64,000 nt of DNA from Chelonoidis abingdonii. Its lineage: Eukaryota > Chordata > Testudines > Testudinidae. The notes under the pieces were generated by a model, which did not search any database, had not been told where the DNA came from, and saw only the letters and a list, made by a program, of their open reading frames with translations. Numbering within the stretch: position 1 is the first letter of the stretch; every line of letters begins with the position of its first letter. This document shows, piece after piece, positions 11,631 to 24,475 of this stretch. The translations under genes and the position numbers were made by a program. The stretch spans positions 6,781,609 through 6,845,608 of the forward strand of contig NC_133782.1 in the NCBI RefSeq assembly GCF_003597395.2, given 5' to 3'.

Positions 11631-12439
11631 AATTAATAAGTTGATCTTCTGAAAACAGAAGACCGCTCAGGCCATGCTACACTGACATTTCAGGTAAAGC
11701 CACAAACCATCCAAAGTCAGGAGAGTCAACACAGAGGTGAAGGACTGGACAGTCCTCCATATCAGAAATGGGATCTAAACTGCCACTAGTTCAAGTTATC
11801 TCTATGCGACTAGTTCAAATGCAGTCTACTGGCCAACTTCTGCTTCCAGTTGTATCTGTGCAAGTCCACTGATCTCTGTATATGAGAAGTTTACATTTGA
11901 TATGGTAGGTAATGAATTGCTTGGATGTTTTCAACAGCTGAATTTGATCCTACAGTAGAAGTGATATGGAATCAGGTGTGCTTTTGCCTTCAGTAGGAGC
12001 CAGAGCAGTCACTAAGAGGCTTTGGATCAGATTTTAAAAGTTGTTTGGTAGCACATGTGAAATGAGTTGGTGGTCTCAGTCCACATCGGAGTAAATGGTG
12101 TCCACAACCCTCAGACTTGCCACGCAAAGCTCCTTATTTAGCTCAGGTCCTTGCAAATGGCAAATAAAAAGGGCAACTCAGAGACATGCTAATTTGAACT
12201 TTAGCCCTCAGCCGAAGGCACTTTGGATTTACTCAGCATAGCTTTCAAATTATTCACACAGTAAGCAGCACTTCCTGCCTTTCCTGAGCTCTGAATTGCT
12301 TTATGTTTGGAATTCCATATTTTACTTAAAAGCTGAGTTTCTCAGCATCCTAACGGTAGCCCTTGTGCCAATAAGAAGTAAATATTCATCTCTCTTTTAA
12401 ACAACCATACAGTATTTCTAACCGTGTATAGAACCTGTC

Positions 12440-12645
12440 AACCATGGATCCTAAAGAACTTCTTCACGGAAAAATCATAGTAAAATATCATTATCCCATT
12501 TGACAGAAGGCAAAAGGGGGAACAGAAAAAGGAAGTGACTTATTTAGAGTCCCTTGGCAAGTTAATGGCAGAATGGGGAACAGAATGCAAGTCTCCTGGC
12601 TTCCTGTCCAGTGCCCGATCCACTAGACTACTCTACTACTATAAA
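12440..12645 (-). repeat. Degraded MIR-type SINE, antisense
   Basis: CATTATCCCATTTGACAGAA, GGAAGTGACTTATTTAGAGT, GAATGCAAGTCTCCTGGCTT and GTGCCCGATCCACTAGACTA follow the antisense MIR order. The core is clearly mutated. Confidence 0.65.
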
Positions 12646-14570
12646 AGAGCTGGAGTCAGCACTATCACTTGCAGAATAGAGCATCCCATGGAAAATCTAG
12701 CTTTTTCTTAGGAGCTCAGTTGATAATGATGTTGCATTTGAGACAAATAATTTTGCCATTGATTTTAAATAAAAAACATGTTTCACAATGGGCTATTTGC
12801 CTCCAGTATTACCCTATTTTTTTAACACACTTATCTTAATCAAAAGCAATAATGAAACACTGACATAAAATCACACGTTAAATATGTGACTTTGAAAAAG
12901 AAAACCAAAAATACTATTCTCAAAATAAAATTCTTCTATAGGAATAATATATTTGTTAGTGACTATATGGCTGTTATATTGGCAAGCGCTAAAACAAAAA
13001 CAAAACTGGAATCTAAAGCAATGAAGGTGACACAATTTATAATTATTTACTAAATTAAATAAATTATTTTCTTGATGCTGTTGCCAAATAAAATTTGCTG
13101 AAAATACATGAAAATGTATTATTAGTTGTGCAGAGTCGAATGTATAATTCTTAATACATTTCTCTGTCCTGGAAGAATGTTCTTATTTGCATAAATAATT
13201 TAATCATTTAACTCTTCTTTATTATTTATGTTTATATATGTGAACTTGATATTTTCTCCTATTTGAGCCAATGAACATTTTGGATTTAGTCTATAGCTTT
13301 GATTATGGGATCTTCAATATTTACCTGTACAGATATTCCTTACTTGTTACATAAGGATTACTCATGTGAGAAAGTATTTGCAGGATTGGTTCCAGAGAAC
13401 AAAACAATTCTCTAGCACCCTGACACAAGAGAGCATCTCTTTTCAGGGAAGCACAATAGAGATGTACTTCAGCAGATGTGTAAATGCTTTCTCAAATTGG
13501 GGTCTAGATCAGCAAAATCTTACACTATACACTTTTTAGGAAAAATGAGTTAGCGTACATTTAAAGTGAAACATGGTCAGCTACATTTAGTTTAAACATT
13601 TATGTTTATACTCAGTTCCATATTTGTGTGTGGAGGATATTCATTTTGTTTTCATTTCTGGGGTGGTTTTTTCCCTCCCTTATTTTTAATCTTGGTGCTT
13701 CAAAATGAGAGAGTTCAAATTATACAACTGTGCAAATAGCATTGCTAAAATATGCATAAAGATGGGTCCGGAAGAGCTGTGATATTAGCAATTCATTAAT
13801 ATGCAACGAAAAGCTTATTTGCACTTTGTCTGAAAGTAACAGTAACTTCAGTTTTTCTCTCATATGCCTAAATGATACAGCACACGCTTAAACCATTTCA
13901 ATGATAGCTCTTAATAGGATAATCATTTAAAGAGTTTATGTATAGGCTACTGAACTGTCCATTTAGGCACATTTAAGTTAACATAGAGTATACAACTAGA
14001 ATGATCATGTTAAGAAATGTGCTAATTTACTGCATCTAGTTTCCCAGGCAGCATTTACTGGGGTCATTTTTCATGAACTACTATAGTCACTTAAATCACA
14101 TTATTTCATAATAAACATCATGGGCTACTGTACATTGGGAATTATAAAAAAGCAACAAAGCTGCCCCGAGTTTTCACTAATCTTCATCTTACATGACTCC
14201 AGGAGAGAGAAGCCTGGGTGGAGGAATGCTGTTTCTATTTTTTATCACCGGAATTTTAAACATGACGACAACTTAGCCCAGTTGTACTTTGGTTTACATC
14301 CACACTTGATAAAGCCATCTTTACAATCGAAGACTTTGCTGGAAGGGTTATCGATAGCATGCCCTCCCCTCCAAACAACGAACTCCAATCCAAAGTAGAG
14401 AGGGAAACCTTAGTAGATCTTTGCTTGCAACAATCGTGCTTGATAGGGGTTGCAGTTCTGGAGGAATCAAGCTTGCCAGACAGTTTTCAACATGGCAGTT
14501 GCAAATGGATTTTTTTTTTTAACTTTTGCTGAGTTATTCTGGGTGAGGTTTTAGGAGTTGTATGCATCAG
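12646..14570. other. AT-rich repeat-free block, candidate conserved noncoding DNA
   Basis: About 1.9 kb with no recognisable transposon. It is rich in ATTA/TAAT, ATGCAA-like and TTTGCAT-like words (for example CAATTCATTAATATGCAACG near 13790 and TTATTTGCATAAATAATT near 13184). No open frame looks coding. Enhancer potential is inference. Confidence 0.35.
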
Positions 14571-14775
14571 AGTGCGAAAGCATGCTAATGCAGAACTCGA
14601 TTGAGCAAAGCACATGCTTAATTTTAGTTTTAAGCATGTGCTTAAGTCCCATTGACTTGGACTACTTATTTGCTTAAAAGTAAACACACTTTACATGCTA
14701 TACTGAACACAGCCAGGATTATTCACGTGGTTAAATAAGTTCATGCTTCAGTGCTTTTCTGAATCAGGACTTCAG
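14571..14775. repeat. Palindromic repeat (CATGCTTAA type)
   Basis: AAGCACATGCTTAA at 14608-14621 is an exact reverse complement of TTAAGCATGTGCTT at 14630-14643. It is followed by AAGTCCCATTGACTT and a CTTTTCTGAATCAGGAC end. Related words occur at 41232-41275 and 54117-54220, so this is a dispersed fold-back family. Confidence 0.55.
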
Positions 14776-14884
14776 ACAATAAGGATGAAATCGTCCTATG
14801 CATGGGGCCAACATAAGGGTCGTTGTCGTTTCTCTTTTATTTTTAGGAGTAATGCAAACCTTCATGCTTTAGGCATACACCAGC

Positions 14885-15062
14885 CACTCGCCAAAGGAGA
14901 TTAAGAAGAAACTTCCTCCTAGGCAGTTAATTCCATAATTGTCCACTACAGAGTTTCTTGCACCTTCATCTGAAGCATCTGCAACTGGCCACTGTCAGAG
15001 TCAAGCTACTGGACTAGATGGACCACCCTTCTGCTCCTCTGTGCCTTTGTTCTTATTAGAGT
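14885..15062 (+). mobile_element. CR1 LINE 3' end, sense
   Basis: Contains AACTGGCCACTGTCAGAGTC, then TACTGGACTAGATGGACCAC, and ends TTTGTTCTTATTAG, the decayed form of the TTCTTATG octamer 3' terminus. Only the last part of the 3' untranslated region is present. Confidence 0.75.
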
Positions 15063-15387
15063 GGAAATGAAACTCATCTTATGTAAAAATGCAATAACAA
15101 AAAATAACAATATGCTCTGATGACAAATAATTTCCCATGTGTATTTAAATGCCTAAACCTCAAGCAAATCCTGAATGTGTTTCCTGTTGCAGTTGCAAGG
15201 AAGTCGTGAAAAGCATATACCAAAAGCCTCAATGAGGCAGCTCCATTTTTTCCTGGTACCCTCCAGCAGTGTTTCTCTTTTCAAAGCTAATCCTGAATGA
15301 GGTTTAGCACCCACTGCTCTTGGAGACACTAACAGAAGTGTCAGGGACTAAGCACTACCTGGTAGGATCATATCTTATGGGAAGGAT

Positions 15388-15484
15388 TCTACTGTCACTC
15401 TCACTGGTTTTACACTGATGAAACTCCATTGACTTCAGTGTAATTCCCCACTGACTTAAGTGTAAATGAGAGAATAATCAGGCC
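15388..15484. repeat. Family E palindromic repeat
   Basis: CACTGGTTTTACACTGATGA, CTCCATTGACTTCAGTGTAA and CTTAAGTGTAAATGAGAG form a loose inverted repeat. Similar copies are at 39060-39138, 23736-23836 and 51765-51830. Confidence 0.5.
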
Positions 15485-17619
15485 TAATGGCTCTAACTTT
15501 TATAATAACAGTAACCTCTCCACAGATTAACTCTGATCTGAAATACTCAGTTTGGTAGCACATCTTAATTGCATTTCAATTATTACTGAAGTTACTCTGA
15601 GTGCTTTTACTTTGCTTCCTTTCCACAGACTTTTATAGCATTCTTTAAATCAAATTGCGCTCAGATACCATGGTGATGGGTGACCTTATTATTATGGGTG
15701 ACCTCTTTCTTTTGGCCTAAGACAGAAATGGCTGAGCACAGGGGACACCACCAGCTTTTTTCTGCAGCACAATATATTTTATGTTTTGAACATGAAGTAT
15801 TAGGTTTGGCTTAAACTGTGAATTTTAAATCCTAATGCACAAAAGAACAAAAAAAGGCAGTCAAACATGTACACTCCATTATCCCAGGCTCAGCTGATTT
15901 CTTGACACTGCCAGCAGCATCCCGACATCATGAAGTCTAGTTATAGGAAAAACAGATTACACCATTTTTGCAGGGGTGAAGTATATATTTGCTGGCAAGG
16001 CACTCTGATTTTTGCCCCTTTGCTGTTCATATGCATGCAAGCACATACTGGATGGAGAAGGGTTGGGTATTCAAATCTTTTGCCTCTCTAACACAAATGT
16101 CTCAATTCAACCTAATGGAGGAAAAAAAATCTTGATATGAAATTCAGGCTGCAAGCACAATCTCAAAGGAGTGTCTGTCAACTCATTTACCAAAATTTGT
16201 GTGCGTATGTGTATGTGTGTGTTTGCACGTGTGTACACACAGGCAGGTGCTTCCTTTTGGATCATAAGACTTCCATTCATTTTTGCACAGCAAGATATCA
16301 GCCTAGGTCCAGCTCAGGAGAATAAAATGTGGAACACTACAATGCAAATTGATCTGCAAATTGAAAAATCAATATTAGAAACAAAGCAAAAAAAATCCAC
16401 TAATTTTATTTGTCCATAAATACGATCAGGGATCTGCAACCTGAGTCTTGCAGATACTGTGCTGGAGAGCAACAGGGAAACTGTTAAACTGGTTACGCAG
16501 CAGTCAGTTATGCTCCTGCTTTGAATGTTTAAACATCCTCAAAACTGAATGAATTTTTTTAATCTATCACTTCAGCAAACAATCTGGCTCCTGTGTGCCG
16601 AGGGGATGAATGGCCACGTGTGCGGGATCTTAATGGAAAAAGACAATAAGGGATGAAATAATACTTAAAAACCAAAAATTCCCACCTCTCCTGCATTCTA
16701 GGAATTAGATGTCAAAAACTGTGTTTTACAGCAGCATGGCTTAAATACATTTTGCTACCATCCTCTATGAGGGCTAAAGGAGTTTTCACTTGACGTAGTT
16801 ATATTTGCGGGCACGGGCTGAAGGATTTTTCTTTTAGTTTTGGCCATGTGGTTCTTTGAAGCTCACACCTTATTCAAAGAGGGCTGCACCAGAGCCTTTT
16901 GAACTATCACTTCTCTTGCTAGTGCTTCCCTCTGTATAGAAAACTCTGCTACAATGTGTCAGCTCATTTCTTCCTTTCTGTAGGGCTGCTACTGATGTGT
17001 CCAAAAGACAGACCATCTCCTAATCTCCCTTCTTTCACAAGTGAGAGAGATTCCCAACTATTTTTACCCTATTTCTTTTTCCTTTCCATTTTCTCTATAT
17101 TGGTGGCTGGGCATTTGCTCGGAGAAATCTTCACATTGGTCATCTTGGTCTGTAAATATATTCAAGCCCTAGTTTGTTATTTTTTTATTGTATTTTATTT
17201 GCCATAGAGCCAAACTTGTTTTGAATTGCATCTTCTCAAGACAATGGATTCTTCTACAAATCAATTGCTTGGTAATGTGATTTTGCAAGCACAGTCTCTT
17301 CCTTGAGATGATTCAAAGGTAAAGCTGTAGGTAAATTTCCAAATTAAGCCTCAATCTTGCAATGAGCTCTGCACAAACTGGAGCTAATCCTTGGAACAGG
17401 GCCTTTGATATGATTTCAGGGATGTAAATGGAAGAAACCAATTACTGAAAACCAAAATAAAAAATATCCCAAGGTTGGGCAGTTCCTTGTTTATTCTAAC
17501 TTTCACTCTCATAACAGATTTCAGCTTGGCTTTGGGATCAGACAAAATGTGCTGTTCAATAAAATCAAGCCACCCATGGAAAAATGCTTAGGAGAGAGCT
17601 GGTTGAAAATTGTCAATTT
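15485..17619. other. No gene seen; GT-rich tract at 16199-16243
   Basis: Unique-looking AT-rich sequence. A broken (GT)n tract at about 16199-16243 (TGTGCGTATGTGTATGTGTG and onward) is the only low-complexity feature. Confidence 0.45.
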
Positions 17620-17760
17620 TTTACATAGACAAGGTGGGAGAGGTAATATCTCTTGTTGGTCCAACTTCTGTTGGGAAGAAAGACAAGCTTGATATTACTT
17701 TACTCAGCGTGTCTCTCTAATATCCTGGGATTGACACAGCTACAACATTGGATACCATTT
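17620..17760. repeat. Family K repeat, rearranged
   Basis: AGACAAGGTGGGAGAGGTAA, TTGGTCCAACTTCTGTTGGG and then TCTCTCTAATATCCTGGGAT with ACAGCTACAACATTGGATA. These blocks recur in turtle DNA in this arrangement with an intervening part missing; a related piece lies at 48318-48372. The family name is not known to me. Confidence 0.5.
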
Positions 17761-17894
17761 TTTACATGTCATTTTTCTTCAGGGTTTTTTTTTCTTTTGC
17801 CCCCCTCTTTTCCAGTGGCAAAAAAAATAAATATAAAAAGGGAGTAAAAATAGGCAAAAACAAAGGAGGCAACAAGAACTGAAAAAGGGGGTAG

Positions 17895-18052
17895 AGGGTT
17901 GGAAAATGAAAAAAAGTTTGTTTTTTCATTGAAAAACCAAAACATTTTTGGAAGAAATTAAAATGTTCCACAAAAAAATTACTTTGGGGGAAAACAGGTC
18001 ATTTTCTGTCAAAACGTTTATGGTAGAAATTTTTTTTTTACCAACTCTAGTA
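17895..18052 (+). repeat. Family F A/T-rich repeat
   Basis: Words such as TTTTTTCATTGAAAAACCAA, AAATGTTCCACAAAAAAATT and GTCATTTTCTGTCAAAACG, ending CCAACTCTAG. The segments at 37595-38110 and 61045-61280 have the same composition, and 61280 ends in CAACTCTAGC. Confidence 0.5.
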
Positions 18053-18218
18053 TAGATCCTGTTTGCACAGGGATTAGAACCATTCTGGCTACAACCCTGG
18101 TTAGGCCTAGTTATAGCTATCAAAGATACAGCACAGATTCTCTAACTGGTGCATTGTGGGAATCCCCCCTTCCTGGATCTATTTTGTATGTAGAATGGGT
18201 CAAAATCAGTGATAGTTC

Positions 18219-18237
18219 TGTGTGTGTGTGTGTGTGT
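18219..18237. repeat. (TG)n microsatellite
   Basis: Nine uninterrupted TG units. Confidence 0.95.
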
Positions 18238-20570
18238 AAAATTTTACACTATAATGTTGTTTGTGATTGTGTGCAAAGTCCTCAACATTGCATTATCCAT
18301 AGAACTTTCAGGAGTCCAGTGTTTTTTTGCAGAATAGCTCAAAATGTCATGATGTTCATAATCTTGTGCATTGCAGTTTCATATAAATGCTTCACCTCAG
18401 TCACCTCTTGCAATTTTGACTGGTGCAAGGAAGACAAGAAGGAATAGAAAAATAGAGAGACGGTCACACACACCTGTCAAATATTTTATATAGAGACAAG
18501 TACTTACACAGACAAACATTCACTTAAACGCATGCCAGGGATGGCAAGGCCAAGAAGCGGCTAAGGATGTACTCACCGTATTTCCACCTGTAAAAGAGGC
18601 AGGAGGACATGATACAGTATGTCTTCAGACCAGAACTGGGGGCAGCTCGAGACTGAGAAAAACTGGTTTGAGGCAGAGGGGATACTGTGTACTATAGCTG
18701 GTTATTTAGCTGTGGCAGCAGGTAAGCCAGCCTGCAGCCCACTAACCATACGCAAAGTCACCCTGATTCTTATAATCAGTACCCTAATACCTATTCATGC
18801 CCTGCTGGCTCCAAGGAGTGAAAATTAAGGCATCAGCAAGGCAACCACACCTGGGACTGAGCAAATAAATATTGTGAAACTTGCAATAAAATCACAAGAG
18901 TTGGCAGTGCTGCTGAGTGGCCCTATCTTTACCCGCAGAATGGCTCGGAAGCATGTGCTTATGCTAGGTGTATGAGAGTTTGACTGCTTTGGAATTAACT
19001 TGCTAACTTGGATACTAAGAACCATCTAATGCTTCTTTTAGTGAGGGAAAGGAACGCTGTCTCTACACCTGTTGGGATCTCGCTCTCGCTCTCTGTGCCA
19101 GAGTCTTTCCTTTGAGGATATCTTCCACACTATATGACTTCCCTTTGCAGTCGCTCTACAGGGTCCCTTGGTTCTGTCTCTCTTTATCCTATGAAGATTT
19201 TGTTTCTGTCTTCACCCTGGCATTGACTGTAGCATTACATTCAGAGAGGACGGGTGTGAGTTTTGTGTTGTCTGGTGAAGCATCTGGCTGATTGCTCCCT
19301 ACTGGGAGTCTTGCCTGAGAAGGAGCAGTGGGCCCAGACCATCACAAGAAGGTCATGCCAGGAGGCAGACCGGGAGTGTGTTGATAGTGGAAGGAAAAGG
19401 TGCCCAGAGCGCTCTGTGATCTGGCCATTCGGGGCAGCTGCAAGGAGCCACTGTAATTAACAACTACCTCTGGGGTTGCTCTAAATTATGGCAGGAGCCA
19501 CATAGAGGTCGATGGGACTGTTCACATGAGCAAAGTTAGTGGTGTGTACGGTTTTGCAGAAGAGGGCTTTAAAGCTCTAGAGGAAAGGGTTTTTTGGAAA
19601 AATTTGCTTGGTGCATCTTTTTCTGTCGTTAGGGCCACGGAGCTCTGCGTTTGTTTTTCTGAAACCCAGTACTTCGGGAAAAGATATGTGACCTGACTGA
19701 GTACACTATAAAAGGACACCAGAAACATCAAGTGTATGGAATTGAGCTCTTGTAATTTCCTCCTCGTGTTTTAAGAACTACACGCTAGCCTTTAACTGTA
19801 AATGGCATTCTGTGAAGCGAACGGGAAAGCTATCCTTTGCATGTAATAGCTGGCCAAAATTAGGCAATAGCTCTGCCCCATCAGCAAAACCCTCAGTGAT
19901 TTCTTACAGTACTCAGTACAGTCGTCGGTATGTGTGGTGCATTCGTTAAGTTAATTACAACAGCACGGAGATTCATTGCAAATTGTTTCTAGTTAAAACT
20001 GAAAATTCACTGGAACAAGGAGTGCTAATTATATTCCACTTGTTACTACTGTGTCTAGTTAATATTCCAACAGCTGCTTTGGCAAGATAATGATGGCTCC
20101 AGCAGAAATTACTGAACAAATAGATTTTTAAATCAGTAACAACATATTTACCAGAATTTTTTTTCTCTTCATACACAAATTTAAGCCCTGCCAGAGCTGA
20201 GCTTTCCTATTTGCTGAAAAGTAGAGATAAAAAAAAAATCAACATTGCCATTCTTGTGTTAATTTGGCACACCTTAAAAAAAAAGGCAGCTAGGCAATAA
20301 AATATCATTGATAAATAAATGTATCCATCTTCTGATATAGATACAGCCCTCGTCTCAGATTTTCTAAACCCAGTGTATCCGCTCTTGTTTATTTTGGATG
20401 CATTCCATCGTATTATAAAAGATGGCATCAAGAACATCCTGGAACTCTATTGACTGGATTGCTTCAGTGCTGCACGTTGGAAATTCTGTGACCGTCCTCC
20501 TTTTCCTGTCAAATCTGCTCCAATTGACTGCTGCTGAGATGTGCAAATGGATTTTGAAAAGACGGTTCTG
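18238..20570. other. No recognisable feature
   Basis: Unique-looking sequence with short homopolymer runs (A-runs near 20230 and 20277, T-run near 20158). Short open frames here have no domain or splice context that I can support. Confidence 0.4.
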
Positions 20571-20574
20571 ACAA

Positions 20575-21150
20575 TGTGATCGTTAAGGCCCCACACTAGA
20601 AATCTGGGGATGTGGGTTCTGTTACCCAACTCAGACACCAGGGTTTCTGTGGAACAAGCTTTTTGTGTGATTTTAGTGGCTCAGATACCTGTGAACGTCT
20701 GGGCCTTAGGTTTTGATCCAAAACCCACTGAAAGTCAATGGAAAGGATGTGGTTTGGGTCAGACCCTTAATCTCTGTGACCAAATCCTGCCCTCCCTGCA
20801 CAGCCTGAGTAACCCGGTTGTGTGTTTGGGTGATCTTTCAGGGTTTCTGGGGCAATGAAATAATCCTTCTGCTAAGGCAGCAGAACCATGAGTGGTGGGA
20901 GAGATGAATGGCAGATCTCCTGGCTCCAAATCTCCCCTGTGCACTGGGATGTGCTGAGTCTCTGCAGGTCTTTCCCTCACAGTGTACAGGGGATTTCACC
21001 CCATGTGAGCTCCAGAAATCCTGCCTCTCCTGAGATCTGTGTAACTGATGCAGGAGCCTTCACCACCAGAGAAGGAGGGTATAACCCCTGTGTGCCTCAC
21101 TTTGTCATCTGCAAAACAGAGATGATCGTCTCTATCTATGTCACACACAG
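20575..21150 (+). repeat. Scattered MIR-like scraps, sense
   Basis: Two pieces resemble MIR order. One, around 20585-20680, has GGGGATGTGGGTTCTGTTAC, then TTTTTGTGTGATTT. The other, around 21090-21130, has GTGCCTCACTTTGTCATCTG and CAAAACAGAGATGATCG. They may be remnants of one or two elements; the sequence between is unassigned. Confidence 0.35.
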
Positions 21151-21465
21151 ATGGAGGAGACTGTCTTCATGCAGGTGTTTTAAGGCTACCCATGAAGGTG
21201 AATGCACATATCTCCCAAATGGAATAATTCACAAGTCTGAGTGACTAGCAGTAACTTCTGCATCCACCAGTTGTAGCAGGAGAAATGAGGACCTCTAACA
21301 GAGACAAGCATGCCTGTGCAGAATCCTGGAACCTCCTGTATTTGTTCTTGAAAAATGCCCAAAAGCATGGATTTAAACCTAGAGCTAGGCCCAAGCAGTA
21401 GAGTATAGATTTTATTTCCTTTCAAATCTAAATTTTCTCAAAGTCCAAGGGCATTTGGCTCAGAA

Positions 21466-21485
21466 GGTTCAGGTTCAGGTTCAGG
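21466..21485. repeat. Short GGTTCA tandem
   Basis: The hexamer GGTTCA is repeated about three times in a row. Confidence 0.8.
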
Positions 21486-21700
21486 GCTGGCTCTGCTTCA
21501 AGCCAAGCACTCTCAGTTAATTGTAGGAGCCACTAACAGCATTTTGACATCCAGCTGACTGCACAAGCAAATCAGGTAGCTAACGCTCAGATGACATTGT
21601 TTGTGTTCAGCAGTTAATTGTTTGACACAGTTATTTGTAGGTGCAAAATAGGAGGATGTTTCTGAGATCAGACTCCGCATGACTTCCTCTTTTCTATTAA

Positions 21701-21803
21701 GGATTATTATTATTTAGTATTATTTTTTTGTATTTCAATAGCACCTGGGTGCCCCTGCCATGGACCAAGACCCTATTATGCTAGGTGCCGTACAAATACA
21801 GAA
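21701..21803 (+). repeat. Family P ancient repeat, sense
   Basis: ATTATTATTATTTAGTATTA, TTTCAATAGCACCTGGGTGC, CATGGACCAAGACCCTATTA and TGCTAGGTGCCGTACAAATA. This is the clearest sense-orientation copy in the window. Confidence 0.7.
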
Positions 21804-21954
21804 TATTCACTTGCACAATAAAGCAGTATGTATGTATGGACACAGGCATATAATGGGCCAACTTCTGTTCCTAGTTACACCCATGCAGCCTCACTGAATT
21901 CAGTGGATTTACATGATGTATAATTTGCTTAGCAAAATAAACATAAACCGATCC

Positions 21955-22155
21955 ATGCTTTTCATCCATAGAACTCAGTGTGTCTTACAAAAGCAGGGGA
22001 GAGCATCATTATTCTCATTTTAATGACGGGGACAATGAGGCACAGAGAGGCAAAATGACTTGCTGAATGTAACACCATAAGTAAGTGGCAGAACCAGGAA
22101 CAGAACTCAAGTCTCCTGATTCCCAGGCCTGTGCTCTCTTCACTGGACTGTAGAA
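21955..22155 (-). repeat. MIR-type SINE, antisense
   Basis: CATTATTCTCATTTTAATGA, CAATGAGGCACAGAGAGGCA, AAATGACTTGCTGAATGTAA, ACTCAAGTCTCCTGATTCCC and CTGTGCTCTCTTCACTGGAC follow the antisense MIR order. Confidence 0.8.
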
Positions 22156-23135
22156 GTACAAGTATTGCATATGTATACACAAAGAAATGCAGGACATTTT
22201 TAATGATCTGTGAATAAGAAGTTCAGCTGGCAGTCAGCATTTAGAATCAGAGGCAAAACAGACATGCGACAGTGTCTGGGGTTCTTCTAATGGATAGCAC
22301 TGCTTCTAGCTTATTATTACTGCTATTTCACTTTGCAGCTGCAAAACGATCTGAAATTTAAATGGCAACATGTCTCTTCATGCTGCCACATGAATGTATA
22401 TTGTCAGTAGTGTAAATCGACATGCGCCCAACAGCCAATCAGGCTGGAGCATTGGATCACACCATTTTATAATTCATCCTAAAAGAAGTGGGGGGAGATG
22501 CACTTTAACACCTAAGTTAGCAAGGAGGAATGTTTATCAGCGTTACCACTGAGTGAGGCTGCGCTGTTCAATGGATAACATACGGCATCGGTGCCCTGCT
22601 GGAATACTTACATTTTCAATCAGTTTTCTTTGGAGAGAAGACTTCTTTCCCAAATAGGCATGATACTGGGATGTGTTAAATAAATTCACTCTAGGTTGTT
22701 CTCTGTCTGGCATATAATTTGTGTATCAAGGTAGGGGGGGAAAATCTAGTTATTAGCAATTGAACATATGAACTGGTCGCTACGAGTAGCTCATTGGTGC
22801 TGAGACAACGTTGATATATGTCCTACGGTGTCTTATAGGCTCTTTTCTAATTACAATGAGTTTGGTGCAGTAACCCACTGGGAGAAGCAGGGAACTCAGT
22901 TGCTTATCAGTTTATCATTACATCCTTTTATTAAATTTTTTTAATTAAAATGAAGAAACAAACCTACACTCTTAGCCTATAAGTAATTGTATCTTGTGTG
23001 ACTAGTGCTATTGTGGTGGACTAAATCCTCTTGATTACATTGGATGTGATCTTATGAAGTATGACAGTACCGCTGTGTATTTTCACTCGATTCATCTCAG
23101 TCCCTGTACAGTAGACATCATCATACTATTTGAGC
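22156..23135. other. No gene or repeat recognised
   Basis: Unique-looking. The part at 22330-22480 (GCCACATGAATGTATATTGT, ACAGCCAATCAGGCTGG) has a conserved-element texture, but nothing in this single sequence proves it. Confidence 0.35.
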
Positions 23136-23139
23136 ACCT

Positions 23140-23330
23140 TCCAAATATTTATGCATTTCACCTCAGCCATACCCCCATGTTGTAGGAAAGGATCATTACC
23201 CCCATTTTACATATGGGGAGCTGAGGGACAGAGATATTAAGTGACTTGGCCAAGGTCACACAAGCAGCGAATGGGAGAGCTGAGAATTGAACCCAGTGTC
23301 CTAAATCTCATTCTGGTGCCTTCCTGTAAT
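23140..23330 (-). repeat. MIR-type SINE, antisense
   Basis: CCCCCATTTTACATATGGGG, AAGTGACTTGGCCAAGGTCA, CACAAGCAGCGAATGGGAGA and TTGAACCCAGTGTCC are close to the canonical antisense MIR core. This is the best-preserved core in the window. Confidence 0.85.
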
Positions 23331-23735
23331 CTCTGCTTCATCATTCAAGCTAAGAGTGGGTTATTTGAGGAATAGAAAACACAGAGGTATCTTATTTCCT
23401 TGATCTTGGCAAAGAATCCCACTGATGTTATTTAGGATCAAATTTTCATCCAGCTGAGGCTGGCATGACCACTTTTGCACCCACAAAAATGAGGCTCCCA
23501 CCCTATTATGCACAAGCAAGCCCTGCATTTGCTCAGGCAGTTCAAGCAGTTGGCTGCCCTGCTGCACAATTTGCATTGTGCAAATGAGTGTTTGCCTATA
23601 CAAAATGGATGTGCACCTGCTTTTGTGAGTGCCATTAGTTGCCTGTATGAAAGTATGTGAGCAAAACTAGAAATTAGGGCCAAAATTGGACCCTGAGAGT
23701 TCTTCACAGACAGTACGGGTAAACTGTGAGCCTGA

Positions 23736-23836
23736 TGCCGTTCTCTCTATCAGGGGTTTTATACTGGTGCAACTACATTGCTTTAGTGGTGTTATTCCTG
23801 GTTTACGCTGGTGTAAGTGACTGGAGAATGAGGCCC
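23736..23836. repeat. Family E palindromic repeat
   Basis: TATACTGGTGCAACTACATT and TTTACGCTGGTGTAAGTGAC are weakly symmetric around GCTTTAGTGG. A second partial copy (TTCTGGTGTAAATCACTATA, AGCTCCATTGATTTACC) follows at 23940-23985. Confidence 0.45.
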
Positions 23837-24410
23837 TATGTGTCATGTGACCATGGTTAAGAATCAAAGAAAGAGATTTTGTTTTCTTTCTAACAGTGAA
23901 GAATGTTCAGTCTTAGCCCTGAAGCTACTTCGGCCAGAGATTCTGGTGTAAATCACTATAGCTCCATTGATTTACCCCAGTTTAGGATCTTGGCTTCACT
24001 ATAGAACTCTTCCCTGGGCCCCTTCCCATTGCAGATTTAAAGGAACAGCACACACATCTTCACATTATTTCTTGCTTTCTAGTCAGTAGGATCCATTTTG
24101 CTTCCTACCACATCAGTGTAACTCCATTGTTATGGGTGCAGTTCCTCTGGATTTAGACCAGGGTATCAGAGAGCAATGTATTGCCAATGAGCATGCTCAG
24201 TACCTCACAGGAAGCTCTTAACTCCTCAGACAACTGTGCCTTTTAATGCAAAGCAATACAATCCCTATAGAATCAGTGATTTACTTGTTTTTTAGCAGAC
24301 AAAAATCAATGTGCTCTCCATGGGTTAAAATTTAGAAAATCTGCTGACATAGATGAATGAAAGGGGTGCATTGGGATGTACTGTGCCATATAACTGTCAT
24401 CATACCCTAG

Positions 24411-24475
24411 AATCATAGACCCATACAGTTGGAAGCAATCTCTTCAGTCATACAGACCTGCATCAGGCCAGAAAA
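24411..24475 (-). mobile_element. Short CR1 3' end, antisense
   Basis: AGAATCATAGACCCATACAG, TTGGAAGCAATCTCTTCAGT and CATACAGACCTGCATCAGG resemble the antisense terminus of the CR1 type at 61643. Only about 65 bases are recognisable. Confidence 0.6.
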
